64,000 nt of DNA from Calothrix sp. PCC 7103 (GTDB lineage: Bacteria; Cyanobacteriota; Cyanobacteriia; Cyanobacteriales; Nostocaceae): the NCBI RefSeq assembly GCF_000331305.1, contig NZ_KB217478.1:1905679-1969678 (forward strand), given 5' to 3'. Positions 47,414 through 56,377 of the stretch are shown piece after piece. A model generated the notes under the pieces. That model was given only the letters and a program-made list of their open reading frames with translations. It was not told the DNA's origin and made no database searches. How positions within the stretch are numbered: position 1 is the stretch's first letter; each line of letters begins with the position of its first letter. A program made the position numbers and the translations under genes.

Positions 47414-47456
47414 ATCCATTAACACGTATACTGCAAACAGATCAAATACGGACTCA

Positions 47457-47620
47457 TGTCATGCTGAGGAACGTTAACGCAGTTTTCCCGTAGGGTAGCA
47501 TCTCTATAATGTCATGCTGAGGAACAAAGCATCTCTATAATGTCATGCTGAGGAACGTTAACGCAGTTTTCCCGCAGGGTAGCATCTCTATAATGTCATG
47601 CTGAGGAACGAAGCATCTTT
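47457..47620. repeat. Tandem array of TGTCATGCTGAGGAACG units with alternating insert
   Basis: Four units start at 47457, 47510, 47541 and 47594 with lengths 53, 31, 53 and 27 bp. Units 1 and 3 carry about 22 bp more (GTTAACGCAGTTTTCCCG then YAGGGT) between AACG and AGCATCTCTATAA. Units 2 and 4 have AACAAAGC or AACGAAGC instead. Confidence 0.9.
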
Positions 47621-47934
47621 AAGAATTTCATTTATTTTAAAAGTAAAATCGTAACCCTTTTTTAATATAACGTCGCACTCTGTATAAAACAAAGATATTA
47701 TAAAATATAATTTCAGTATTTATGCAGAATTTCCTAGCGAATCACCGTACCGCGATAGTCGGTGAGTGTCAACTAAAGCAGATAAGGATTGGCTAGATAC
47801 ACTTTTACGCACGCAAGGATTAAGGTAAATGGCAAAATTTGTGGGGTGGTTTTTTCTTGTGGAATGGGCATCCTTGCGCGTTCCACAAGATTAGCCCTAT
47901 TCCACAAGATGGTTAGCTTAAGTTTTGGGAGTTG

Positions 47935-48684
47935 CTAATTATACAGCCAGCGCTTTAGATGACCCTTGGCGCCCTGCACAGCGATAGCAGCAACAGAACC
48001 GCGTGCGGGTACTAATTCCAGCAAACTCCAATCTGAGGCAGTGTTAATTTTTGCTCCTTCGTTAGGAGTTAGCGAAACTTCTATTTGTTGCAGTTGAGAA
48101 ATTCCGGCACCAGTAGCTTTAAGATAAGCTTCTTTACAAGTCCAGTAACGGAAAAATACTTCTTGCTTTTGGTTGGGAGGAAGCGACTTCATCACCGCGA
48201 ACTCCGAAGCTGAGAAAAATTGTTGAGCAAGTACTAAAACATCTGTTACTGGTCGAATATACTCTAAATCTATCCCAATTGGTCGGTTAAGAGATACTGC
48301 ACACAGCGCCATCCCTTGACAATGAGACAAATTAAACCAAATTTGGCTGTCTTTAAATGGTTCTGCTAGTACTGGTTTACCAAATGCTTCATAAGCAAAC
48401 TGTATTTCTTGTGGTGTGACATTTAAATAACGGCTTAATATGGTTCGCAACATACCGCGACCAACTGTAAAACGTTGTCGGTGCTGTTGAAAGTACAAAC
48501 GTTCAGCGCGCGCGAGTTCGTCTTCAGAAAGAAGCTTACCAAATTGTTTCAACTTAGACTCTGGCTGGTCAAGCTCCATTCGCCAAACATGAATCTCGTC
48601 TTGCAACAAGGATAATTCAGCCGGAGCAGTTAGCCACTGAGAATTGCTATCTGTCACCAAGGTACGCAGTTTAGAATTTTGCAT
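47935..48684 (-). CDS. hetI: HetI-type 4'-phosphopantetheinyl transferase
   Basis: 249 residues of the Sfp type. The magnesium-binding acidic residues Asp139 and Glu141 are in IGIDLEYI, and the WTCKEAYLKATG motif covers 181-192. It transfers the phosphopantetheine arm from CoA to the serines of acyl carrier domains, including those of HglE and HglB, and probably the fatty-acid ACP. It is convergent with hglB, as hetI is in Anabaena PCC 7120. Conserved position supports the name. Confidence 0.92.
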   Translation of the reverse strand: MQNSKLRTLVTDSNSQWLTAPAELSLLQDEIHVWRMELDQPESKLKQFGKLLSEDELARAERLYFQQHRQRFTVGRGMLRTILSRYLNVTPQEIQFAYEAFGKPVLAEPFKDSQIWFNLSHCQGMALCAVSLNRPIGIDLEYIRPVTDVLVLAQQFFSASEFAVMKSLPPNQKQEVFFRYWTCKEAYLKATGAGISQLQQIEVSLTPNEGAKINTASDWSLLELVPARGSVAAIAVQGAKGHLKRWLYN

Positions 48685-48763
48685 GTCTATTTTAGATTAT
48701 TGATACTTAAGGGAATTGGCAATAGGGAACGGCAACCTGATACTCACTCTCACTAACCACACC

Positions 48764-48830
48764 AGAAACCCGGTTTCTTTACCGATATATCCGAATCACA
48801 ACAACAATTTTGCGTAGAAACCTGGTTTCT
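48764..48830. repeat. Two AGAAACC(C/T)GGTTTCT palindromes in direct repeat
   Basis: AGAAACCCGGTTTCTTTACC at 48764 and AGAAACCTGGTTTCTTTACC at 48816. Same family as the pair flanking the ParB-like gene. Confidence 0.8.
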
Positions 48831-49434
48831 TTACCGATAATTTTCAATCTTTTAATCCTCTAATTAAGGAATAATAGATTTTTTTTAAGCCAAAATTGTC
48901 TGTCATGGTCTTTTTAACTGAAATTTACGCAGCAATTGCGATACTCCCGACAAGGGGGACTATGAGATTTAATACGCAATTCCCTTTTTAATGGGAACTT
49001 TAGGAGATTACAACAATCTATGTTACTAACCGAGTATTTTTCAGACATCCTCAAAAAAATTAACGTAATAATATCTATCTAGAAAATTTAGGCTACACAA
49101 CAAATGTCTCTGTACATTTTCACATACAGAAGCATAGAAATTATAATTAGACTAATTTTAGCTAGCACTTAGGTCACGCAACACTAACTATTCCAATCGT
49201 GTAGCAACTCTCCTTTAAGTTGAGCTAAAAATAGTTATTGATGTTTCATACCACTGTTAACTTTCTATTGTAATTACTTTTATGTGAAAGTAAAGAGAAA
49301 AAGTTATGAAAATCTGAAATAAAAGTAATTTAATTGATTTACTTTGGTAACATACCTCTACAAGTGAATAAACACTGTATAGTTTTAAAACATCTCATAT
49401 TCTTTTACAATGAATAGGAAAACATCAGTAAATC

Positions 49435-49478
49435 GTATTATCAAGTACATTGATAAAAGCATAATGAATAAATAGTTT
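49435..49478 (+). promoter_or_regulatory. Candidate NtcA-activated promoter
   Basis: GTATTATCAAGTAC (49435-49448) fits GTA-N8-TAC. TAGTTT (49473-49478) fits TAN3T and lies 24 bp further on, within the spacing usual for NtcA class II promoters (about 20-24). The gene downstream encodes an amino-acid-binding protein, a fitting target of nitrogen control. The chance rate of the bare motif is about one per 3 kb, so this is suggestive only. Confidence 0.45.
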
Positions 49479-49633
49479 ACTTGATATGTAAAGCTGTTGA
49501 GCATTCAATAAAAATAGGCGCCTTTCCTATAGGGTGTAAATAATCTGTATCAGATTGTGATGTACTTAACGAGTAAAAATGCGGTATTTTAATGCATCAT
49601 CAACAAAAAACACTCACAGGAGCGACATATAGT

Positions 49634-50569
49634 ATGTCAGAGATGCGGATGCATAAACATAAATCGCTATTTCTTGGCGCCGTTACATTACTGAGTCTGG
49701 TTAGCGGTACTGTTGTAGCGAGTCCAGCACAAGCAGAAACAGTTATGGAAAGAGTTAAACGCACAGGAGTATTAACAGCAGGTACTAGCAGAGACGCAAT
49801 TCCCTTTGCTTATGTAGATAGTAAAGGGCAGTCAGTGGGTTACTCAATAGACATGCTGGTAATGGTTAAGGAACAATTGGAAAAACAACTAGGCAAGAAA
49901 ATTCAACTTAAACTAGTTAAACTTACTCCTGCACAGCGAATCCCCCAAATTCAAACTCGTAAAGTCGATATAGTGTGCGACGCTAGCAGCTTTACCTGGG
50001 AACGTGACAAGCTAGTAGATTTTTCCGTCAGTTATGCCGTTACAGGTACACAGCTACTAGTTAAAAAAGATAGCACATTGGGTACGCCTGAGTCATTGTT
50101 AGGTAAGCGGGTTGGAGTATTGCCGCAAACTACAAACGAACAGGTAATTCGTAAAGTGCAACCTAAAGCACAACTTGTAAACTTCAAAAGTCGCGACGAA
50201 GCATACACAGCATTGCAACAAGGAAAAATAGACGCTTTTGCATCGGATGGTATTCTCTCTGAAGGGTGGCTGCAATTGCAGAAGAATCATGATGCTTTTA
50301 AAATAGTACCCGACCGTCCTTTCTCGCGTGAAGGTATTGCGTGTATGGTACCAGAGAACAATTCGAGATTTCTGGACTCTGTGAACTTTGCGCTAATTAA
50401 ATTTATGCAAGGAGTCATAAACGGTAATCCTCGTAACGTAGCCATATTTGACCGCTCATTTGGCACCAAAGGTACCATTTTTCTCAATCAGGACTTGCGT
50501 GATTTAGCAATAGAGACAATGCAGCTAATCATCGAGTCACGTCAAGAAATTCCCAAAAACGAACTGTAA
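49634..50569 (+). CDS. Amino-acid ABC transporter substrate-binding protein (GltI/BztA-like)
   Basis: Start placed at 49634 (MSEMRMHKHKS) because AGGAG lies 11 nt upstream; the ATG at 49592 has no such site. About 311 residues. The signal peptide is SLFLGAVTLLSLVSGTVVASPAQA. The mature protein is a family-3 solute-binding protein with VLTAGTSRDAIPFAYVDSKGQSVGYSIDM, the LVKLTPAQRIPQIQTRKVDIVCD block and a C-terminal FSREGIACMVPENNS. It binds an amino acid such as glutamate, aspartate or glutamine in the periplasm. No permease or ATPase gene is adjacent. Confidence 0.88.
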   Translation: MSEMRMHKHKSLFLGAVTLLSLVSGTVVASPAQAETVMERVKRTGVLTAGTSRDAIPFAYVDSKGQSVGYSIDMLVMVKEQLEKQLGKKIQLKLVKLTPAQRIPQIQTRKVDIVCDASSFTWERDKLVDFSVSYAVTGTQLLVKKDSTLGTPESLLGKRVGVLPQTTNEQVIRKVQPKAQLVNFKSRDEAYTALQQGKIDAFASDGILSEGWLQLQKNHDAFKIVPDRPFSREGIACMVPENNSRFLDSVNFALIKFMQGVINGNPRNVAIFDRSFGTKGTIFLNQDLRDLAIETMQLIIESRQEIPKNEL

Positions 50570-50582
50570 AAGGGGAAAGCTT

Positions 50583-50715
50583 GCAACGGATGTAACGGAT
50601 GTAACGGATGCAACGGATAAGCTTGTTACAAATAGGTAGTTATTTCAGACGCCTCCTTTCACAAATTAATTATCCGTTACATCCGTTAATAATCCGTTGC
50701 CAATTTTTTTCTTCC
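50583..50715. terminator. CAACGGAT inverted-repeat hairpin with T-run
   Basis: GCAACGGATGTAACGGATGT then AACGGATGCAACGGAT (50583-50618) faces ATTATCCGTTACATCCGTTA then ATAATCCGTTGCC (50669-50702). The right arm is followed by AATTTTTTTCTTCC. Large stem-loop plus T-run gives a credible terminator for the preceding gene, built from the dispersed repeat. Confidence 0.7.
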
Positions 50716-50799
50716 GTGAGAAACAAATTTTTTACACATTATGTCACTGTTGAGAAGCAGAATCAATCTGTTAGTATCTCTGGACTGGTGTAATTAATT

Positions 50800-51846
50800 A
50801 TGAAGCAAATTAGGGCATTATCAATATATATGGCTGTTTTCGGCGCCATAAATGTTATTAACTACGACCAGCAAGTAACAGCATCCACTCTCAAAAACAA
50901 CTATGAAAATAAAACCAATTACTCATCAAGAAATAATCAAACTTCATCCCCACTATATCGTATTGTCCAAAACGGTAAATACGGTTTTATTAACCAAAAT
51001 GGAAAAATAGTCATCCCCCCACAGTATGATTTAGCTTGGGGCTTTATTGATGGGTTAGCACAAGTAAAAGTTGGCGACCAATATGGTTATATAGATACGA
51101 AGGGTAAAAAAGTAATTTCGCCAAAATACCGTTTGTCATATGCTTTTGCAAACGGTGTAGCATTAGTTTTAATTAAAGATAAATACGGATTTATTAACTC
51201 TGAAGGAAAAGTTGTAATTAAACCGCAATATGACGGCGCCTTAGCTTTTAGAAATGGAATGGCAGCAGTACAAATAGACGATAAATGGGGATATATTGAT
51301 TACACAGGTAAAACAGTAATTAAACCGCAGTTTGAAGCAGCTTTGCATTTTTACGAAGGACTAGCTGCTGTGCAAGTAGGTAATAAATGGGGATATATAA
51401 ATGTTGATGGTCAAATAGTCATTCAACCTGAGTTTGAAAGCACTTTGAGATTTACCGAAGGTCTAGCAGCAGTACAAGTAAACGATAAATACGGCTATAT
51501 TAACCAATCAGGTCAATATGTTATAAAACCTCTATTCAACGATGCTTGGGAATTTACCGAAGGTTTAGCAGCAGTACAAGTGGGGCAAAAATGGGGTTTT
51601 GTCAATGCTAAAGGTGAAATGGTAGTTCCAGCACAATATGATAAAACCACAAATTTCTCGCAAGGGTTAGCAGCAGTGAAAGTCAACGATAAATATGGCT
51701 TTATTGACAAAACCGGAAAAATGGTTATTTCACCGCAATTTGATTTAGCACTCGCATTCACAGATGAACTAGCTTTAGTGTACGCCCGTGGTGGCGCCGG
51801 TTACATTAACAAACAAGGTAAATTCATCTGGAACCCCACCAATTAA
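50800..51846 (+). CDS. Exported WG-repeat protein
   Basis: 348 residues. An N-terminal hydrophobic segment (MKQIRALSIYMAVFGAINVI) suggests export. From about residue 58 there are eight full repeats of about 34 residues and one partial repeat. Each has the pattern [YW]G[FY]I[ND]..GK.VI.PQ[YF]D..., then GLAAV.V.DK, the WG/KWG beta-repeat family. These are surface or periplasmic beta-structures of unknown role, sometimes linked to peptidoglycan-binding domains (absent here). No operon partner. Confidence 0.87.
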   Translation: MKQIRALSIYMAVFGAINVINYDQQVTASTLKNNYENKTNYSSRNNQTSSPLYRIVQNGKYGFINQNGKIVIPPQYDLAWGFIDGLAQVKVGDQYGYIDTKGKKVISPKYRLSYAFANGVALVLIKDKYGFINSEGKVVIKPQYDGALAFRNGMAAVQIDDKWGYIDYTGKTVIKPQFEAALHFYEGLAAVQVGNKWGYINVDGQIVIQPEFESTLRFTEGLAAVQVNDKYGYINQSGQYVIKPLFNDAWEFTEGLAAVQVGQKWGFVNAKGEMVVPAQYDKTTNFSQGLAAVKVNDKYGFIDKTGKMVISPQFDLALAFTDELALVYARGGAGYINKQGKFIWNPTN

Positions 51847-51866
51847 CACTTAGTAAAATTTTGCTC

Positions 51867-51930
51867 TTGTGGAGCGGGCATCCCTGCCCGCCCTTAAATA
51901 TGGAACAGGCAAAGATGCCCATTCCACAAT
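51867..51930. repeat. CTTGTGGAGCGGGCATCCCTGCCCG repeat pair
   Basis: CTTGTGGAGCGGGCATCCCT then GCCCGCCC is followed by GGAACAGGCAAAGATGCCCA then TTCCACAA, an inverted companion. It lies between convergent genes. Other copies are at about 28557, 30572, 47868 and 55113. Confidence 0.75.
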
Positions 51931-51934
51931 TAAC

Positions 51935-52639
51935 TTATGTACCAGCCTTAACTGGGTCAGCGATGTACTTAAATGTTGGCTCCGAGTTCCAAGGACCCCG
52001 TTCATCTTTGTTTACACCATTTTCCTGACTCGCAGAAGACAAATTATAGTAAATATCAACTGTATTATCAGGTTGAATATTGCCAAACATCGGGTCAGTT
52101 AGCTTACCTAAAGAATCTAGTGCCTTCATAAACATCTGCGTATGAGAAATTTCTCGTGTCAACAAATGCACTAATGTTTTCTTACTACCTTCATCGGTAG
52201 ATAGCTTAATCAACTCTTCATAAGTTTGACGGGCGCCAGCTTCAGCGGCAATGTTAGCTCGTAAATCACGCACTACATCACCACCTTCGTTAACGTAGCT
52301 GGCAGTCCAAGTATTACCTTGGCTATCTAGCAAATGAGGCCCCATACCGCGTACCGCAAATAAAGTACTTTTATATGCTTCGGTTTGGTCAACATTCTTG
52401 GTATGAGCTTCAATCATCCTGCCCACCATTTCTAAATGTCCAAACTCTTCTAGCGCAATATCTTGCAGCATATCCCGAATTCCTGCATTTTCGCAGTGAA
52501 ACGACTGTGTCCAATATTGCAAAGCTGCTGTTAATTCTCCAGTGGCGCCACCAAATTGCTCTAAAAGCAATTGAGCAAAACGAGGATTTGGTTCATCAAT
52601 TTTTACACTATGAATTGGTTCTTTCTTGTGAAAAAACAT
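51935..52639 (-). CDS. Manganese catalase
   Basis: 234 residues of the dimanganese catalase family. The ligands are visible: Glu35 (GELTAALQYW), Glu65 and His68 (LEEFGHLE), Glu133 (AAEAGARQTYE) and His166 (REISHTQMF). It decomposes hydrogen peroxide in the cytoplasm and is common in Nostocales, with desiccation and salt links. An AGAGGA ribosome-binding site lies 8 nt before the ATG. A GTA-N8-TAC match at 52671-52684 overlaps a TATAAA-like -10 and is not claimed as NtcA. Confidence 0.93.
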   Translation of the reverse strand: MFFHKKEPIHSVKIDEPNPRFAQLLLEQFGGATGELTAALQYWTQSFHCENAGIRDMLQDIALEEFGHLEMVGRMIEAHTKNVDQTEAYKSTLFAVRGMGPHLLDSQGNTWTASYVNEGGDVVRDLRANIAAEAGARQTYEELIKLSTDEGSKKTLVHLLTREISHTQMFMKALDSLGKLTDPMFGNIQPDNTVDIYYNLSSASQENGVNKDERGPWNSEPTFKYIADPVKAGT

Positions 52640-53118
52640 GGCTGCGTTCCTCTTTGTGTGCTTTTACAGTAACAATTTATACTTTGTTTTTAGCAGTTTA
52701 GCCAAGTAAACTTGATTTTTCAATGTGAATGAATGTCTGTTTAAATTAGCTAAACCCGATTCAATATTCAATTAAAATCTGTTTTTAATTATCTGTCTAT
52801 AGAAATAATTAAATATTGAAATAACTGTGTCCACAGTATTAGTTAACTTACTGAATAAGCCAAAGCTTTTGAGCAGAGGCATTTATGTTAATCTAAATTT
52901 TTGCCTAACTTAAGTAATATATTCTTGTGCTAAACATTCAATGTTCGACTCATAACTTAGAGTGTATGGGCTTTATTTACAAATTGTTTTGGTGGTGTTT
53001 TACGTACCATCTCAAAACCCATTTTCTTGCAAAAGTGTTAAATGACTCATATAAAATTTAGGAATATTAAGTATATATATACAATTTGTAGCACAGGCGA
53101 GATACCTATGCTACTGGC
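52640..53118. other. Spacer upstream of Mn catalase
   Basis: About 480 bp, AT-rich, without a recognised gene, RNA or repeat family. It must contain the Mn-catalase promoter near 52640-52690. Confidence 0.4.
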
Positions 53119-53685
53119 TTATTCTAACTGCGTCACTACTCTCTCTAATTCATCAGTTAAAAAACCTGGTTCAAGCTCTTTATAAATATTTAATAAACTA
53201 CGGTAGTACCAAAGCGTTCCTTCTTTACCACCTTTAAATTTACTCCAAACCGCTTCTCCTGTTTGATACCAATCTGCTAATATGGAACGTGCATTATGCA
53301 ATTTATCTGCAAGCGAGACTCTTCTCACCGACGGTGAAGCATACCGTAAGTTCTCAATATATTTTTGTTTGCGTTCAAACCAAGGTGGTTTTGGTATTAC
53401 TTCCGCATCAGTACATCCATCAACGATATCTACTACTCTATCACCAAAATGACGACGAATTTCTTCACGAGTTTTGGCGCCACCTTGGTCTTCAACTGCA
53501 TCATGAAGCAAGGCACCGATAGCTTCATCTTCATCACCACCGTTTTCTAGTACCAATGCTGCTACACTTAATAAATGACTGATATAAGGAATACCACTAC
53601 CTTTACGTACTTGAGTTGCATGAAGTTGGGTTGCATATACTAATGCAGCTTCAAAACGGGATGTTAATTTGGAGTTTTGCGTCAT
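53119..53685 (-). CDS. HD-domain phosphohydrolase (SpoT/MESH1-like)
   Basis: Start placed at the ATG at 53685 (MTQNSKLTSRFEAALVYATQLHATQ). The longer frame to 53742 would need a TTG. About 188 residues. HD motifs are visible: H in VRKGSGIPYISHLLSVA, HD in IGALLHDAVEDQGG, and DKLHNARSIL. The family includes small ppGpp or nucleotide hydrolases without a synthetase domain. A role in alarmone turnover is likely but the substrate is not established. Confidence 0.85.
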   Translation of the reverse strand: MTQNSKLTSRFEAALVYATQLHATQVRKGSGIPYISHLLSVAALVLENGGDEDEAIGALLHDAVEDQGGAKTREEIRRHFGDRVVDIVDGCTDAEVIPKPPWFERKQKYIENLRYASPSVRRVSLADKLHNARSILADWYQTGEAVWSKFKGGKEGTLWYYRSLLNIYKELEPGFLTDELERVVTQLE

Positions 53686-54110
53686 ACTTTTAAATGAAAT
53701 ACAAGATTCAAAGTAATACTCAGTAATTTTTAGTATAGCCAACGCCTGGAAAAGGCTATTTCCAGTTTTTGTTATATTTGTACATGTATTAATTATTCAA
53801 TTGTGACAATAGCTGCGGTCGTAATAAGTCGTGTCGAGATAGACTTTAACTTCATACAAAATTCTAGCTGTTGTTATATAGGAACAATTTCCTACTACTC
53901 AAATATAGAAACCGGGTTTCTACGCCAAATATTCATTTTTATTACAATATTTCAACGTATATTCCGGGTTTCTAAAATTTAAATTGATTTTACGGCTAAT
54001 TGCATTGGGGAGCAATAACCGTGAAATAACTTTCATGTAAGTAGATGGGCAATAAATTGTAAAAAATAGTTCTCAAAAAGTAAGCATACTAAATTTTAGG
54101 AGATAAAATA
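53686..54110. other. Divergent spacer between HD hydrolase and epimerase genes
   Basis: About 425 bp. Contains AGAAACCGGGTTTCT (53907-53921) and a half copy (ATTCCGGGTTTCT, about 53958). A TTTAGGAGATAAA ribosome-binding region precedes the next ATG. Nothing else seen. Confidence 0.5.
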
Positions 54111-55073
54111 ATGCGTGTTTTTGTAACTGGTGGTTCCGGATTTGTTGGACGTAACCTAATTAGAAATCTTGTTCAACAAGGTATTGAAGTTAGCGCACTC
54201 GTCAAATGGGAGTCAGAAATTCCTATCCTAAGAGATTGTGGTGCCACTCCCATAAGCGGCGATATCAATGACTTACAAGCACTGAAGTCTGGAATGTCTG
54301 GATGTGCAATAGTCTTTCACGCAGCTGCAAAGGTAGATGATTGGGGAGTTCTAGAAGATTTTCAGAAAGTCAATATCAATGGAACAGAGCAAACCATCGC
54401 AGCAGCAAGAGCAACAGGTGTACGGCGCCTTGTTTATGTGAGTAGCGATGCTGTTCTAATAGGAGGAAAACCAATCATCAATGCGGATGAAACTCACCCA
54501 CTTCCTGCAAAACAATTAGGTTATTACGCACTTACCAAAGCAATTGCAGAGAAAAAGGTTGTTGAAGCAAATTCAAATGAACTTACAACAATGGTAGTTC
54601 GTCCTCGTTTTGTCTGGGGAAAAGGAGACACAACATTAATGGCACGCTTTGTCAAAGCTATGCGTAATGGTGACTTTGCTTGGATATCTGGAGGTCGCTA
54701 TCCTATTTCTACCTGCCACGTCAAAAACTTGTGTGAAGGACTTATTTGTGTAGCAGAGCGAGGAAAGGGAGGTGAAATTTACTTTATTACCGACGGTGAA
54801 CCTGTAGAATTCCGCAGCTTTATTACAGAGCTAGTCAGAACTCAAGGAGTTGAGCCAGGAAGACTTAGCGTACCGCATTGGTTAGTTTGGAAATTCGCAT
54901 GGACTTTAGAGACTGCTTGGAATTTGTTAAACCTCAAAGGTTCACCTTCCATCACCCGAACAGCCTTATCTATGATAGGTTCTGAAGTTACCGTAGATGA
55001 TACAAAAGCACGACGCGAACTTGGTTACAAACCAGTTATTTCACGCCAACAAGGACTATTAGAAATGTCTTAA
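54111..55073 (+). CDS. NAD-dependent epimerase/dehydratase family protein
   Basis: 320 residues of the extended SDR type. TGGSGFVGRNL (7-17), HAAAKVDDWG, YVSSDAVLIGG and the active-site YALTKAIAEKKV are visible, followed by VVRPRFVWGKGD. It resembles 3-beta-hydroxysteroid dehydrogenase/epimerase-like proteins. The substrate is unknown. A strong AGGAG site precedes the start. The stop codon is followed at once by a 9-bp tandem repeat, and no operon partner is close. Confidence 0.88.
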   Translation: MRVFVTGGSGFVGRNLIRNLVQQGIEVSALVKWESEIPILRDCGATPISGDINDLQALKSGMSGCAIVFHAAAKVDDWGVLEDFQKVNINGTEQTIAAARATGVRRLVYVSSDAVLIGGKPIINADETHPLPAKQLGYYALTKAIAEKKVVEANSNELTTMVVRPRFVWGKGDTTLMARFVKAMRNGDFAWISGGRYPISTCHVKNLCEGLICVAERGKGGEIYFITDGEPVEFRSFITELVRTQGVEPGRLSVPHWLVWKFAWTLETAWNLLNLKGSPSITRTALSMIGSEVTVDDTKARRELGYKPVISRQQGLLEMS

Positions 55074-55116
55074 ATCTCTTAAATCTCTTGAATCTCTTGA
55101 ATCTCTTGAATCTCTT
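55072..55116. repeat. Five tandem copies of a 9-bp unit ((A/G)AATCTCTT)
   Basis: AAATCTCTT twice then GAATCTCTT three times, starting within the stop codon of the epimerase gene. It runs directly into a CTTGTGGAACGGGCATCCTG repeat (to 55142). Confidence 0.9.
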
Positions 55117-55148
55117 GTGGAACGGGCATCCTGCCCGTCCCAAACACT

Positions 55149-56231
55149 TTAACCAACCTTATTAACCCGCAACTGCCCACAAGCAGCATCAGCTTCCAAA
55201 CCGCGCGAATAACGAACACTCACAGCAATATGTTTATCTTTCAAAACTTTTACAAAATTATTAATACGCTCAGTTTTCGGACGTTGATAATCTACTTCAC
55301 TAATTGGATTATAAGGTATCAAGTTCACATGGCTTTGGAAACCGCGCAGGCGCCTTGATAATTCCAATGCATGTTCAGGCAAATCATTCACTTCTGCAAG
55401 TAATATATATTCAAACGTAGCTCGGCGCCCAGTTATTTCTACATATTCACGGCACTCAGCAAGTAAATCTTCAATAGGGTATGAATGGGCACTAGGAATT
55501 AATTGTGTACGTAGTTTTTGATTAGGAGCATGTAAACTTACTGCTAAAGTAACTTGCAGATTGTTTTGGGCAAATTGGCGAATACGGTTACGAATACCAA
55601 CTGTTGATACTGTAAGGTTACGCTGTCCAATCCCAATGTCTTTATTTATAGAATGAATGGCGCCTAAAACATTATCTATATTTAATAGCGGTTCACCCAT
55701 CCCCATAAAAACTATATTGCTAACGCGGCGCTGAAAATCTTGTTGTACCGTTAAAACTTGGTCTATAATTTCTGCACGTGTAAGGTTACGCTTAAACCCA
55801 CCTTTACCTGTAGCACAAAAGTCACACGCCATAGGACAACCGACTTGAGTCGATACGCACACCGTAAGACGGTTATCAGAAGGAATACCAACGGTTTCAA
55901 CTATTTGCCCATCATCAAGTCGCAGTAAATATTTTATTGTGCCATCCGAAGCAACGGAACGGAAATGTTCCGTCGAACGTCCAATGGGAATATTAACTAG
56001 TTCCGCACGCCATTGTTTAGGAAACGCTGAAATATCAGCTAGCGTTCGCACACCTTTATTATAAATCCAGTCATGCAACTGCTTACCACGAAATGCAGGT
56101 TGCCCCTGTTGAACCACCCAATTCGTCAACTCGTCCACATTGGCGCCGAGTAATGGTGGAATAGAGATTGTAGCTCGTGGTTGTTCTTGGGTAGAACCTT
56201 TGACTACAGGTAAAGCTTCCGAGACAGACAT
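55149..56231 (-). CDS. rlmN: Dual-specificity rRNA/tRNA adenine-C2 methyltransferase RlmN
   Basis: 360 residues. The radical-SAM cluster is CxxxCxxC in [39 protein letters not shown] and LAVSLHAPN are typical, and the methylated cysteine is in the C-terminal DAACGQL. The enzyme methylates C2 of A2503 in 23S rRNA and A37 of some tRNAs. Stand-alone gene; N-terminal extension of about 25 residues is variable. High certainty. Confidence 0.96.
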   Translation of the reverse strand: MSVSEALPVVKGSTQEQPRATISIPPLLGANVDELTNWVVQQGQPAFRGKQLHDWIYNKGVRTLADISAFPKQWRAELVNIPIGRSTEHFRSVASDGTIKYLLRLDDGQIVETVGIPSDNRLTVCVSTQVGCPMACDFCATGKGGFKRNLTRAEIIDQVLTVQQDFQRRVSNIVFMGMGEPLLNIDNVLGAIHSINKDIGIGQRNLTVSTVGIRNRIRQFAQNNLQVTLAVSLHAPNQKLRTQLIPSAHSYPIEDLLAECREYVEITGRRATFEYILLAEVNDLPEHALELSRRLRGFQSHVNLIPYNPISEVDYQRPKTERINNFVKVLKDKHIAVSVRYSRGLEADAACGQLRVNKVG

Positions 56232-56333
56232 AGTAAATCACAGTTAAGACGATGCATATCCTATCCTAGAACTTTTTGCACAGAATCAACCTCCTGTCCC
56301 TTGACCTACTTTTATTAACAAAACAAACATGTA

Positions 56334-56355
56334 GAGACGCGACATGTCGCGTCTC
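56334..56355. terminator. GAGACGCGACATGTCGCGTCTC palindrome (as 11+11)
   Basis: Perfect palindrome GAGACGCGACA/TGTCGCGTCTC, preceded by GTA, between the minus-strand MIF-like gene end and the rlmN start. It is a member of the GTAGAGAC hairpin family and possibly the 3' end of the MIF-like gene message. Confidence 0.5.
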
Positions 56356-56377
56356 CAACACAATACAAATCATATTA

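Larger units (their letters stand above)
47361..47934. other. Spacer between hglB and hetI, lacking hetN and filled with repeats
   Basis: 574 bp between convergent genes. It holds a perfect GTAGAGACGTTAC hairpin (47386-47413), a tandem array of TGTCATGCTGAGGAACG units (47457-47620) and a TCTTGTGGAATGGGCATCCT repeat (about 47868-47912). The rest is AT-rich. No SDR frame or remnant of hetN was recognised. Confidence 0.7.
48685..49633. other. Spacer upstream of the amino-acid-binding protein gene
   Basis: About 950 bp, AT-rich. It contains two AGAAACC(C/T)GGTTTCT palindromes, each followed by TTACCGATA (48764-48778 and 48816-48830, 52 bp apart), and the NtcA-like site at 49435. No gene or tRNA seen. 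Confidence 0.55.

Noticed and set aside
47457-47620. CRISPR array
   Set aside because: Units vary in length (53/31/53/27), have no unique spacers and match dispersed mini-elements elsewhere in the window.
52671-52684. GTA-N8-TAC match upstream of Mn catalase
   Set aside because: It overlaps a TATAAA-like -10 in the gene's own orientation and has no proper spacing to any downstream -10. The bare motif is common by chance in this AT-rich DNA.
56232-56330. Possible tRNA or riboswitch near rlmN/cobM
   Set aside because: No cloverleaf arms and no B12-box-like sequence could be found by eye here or upstream of cobM.
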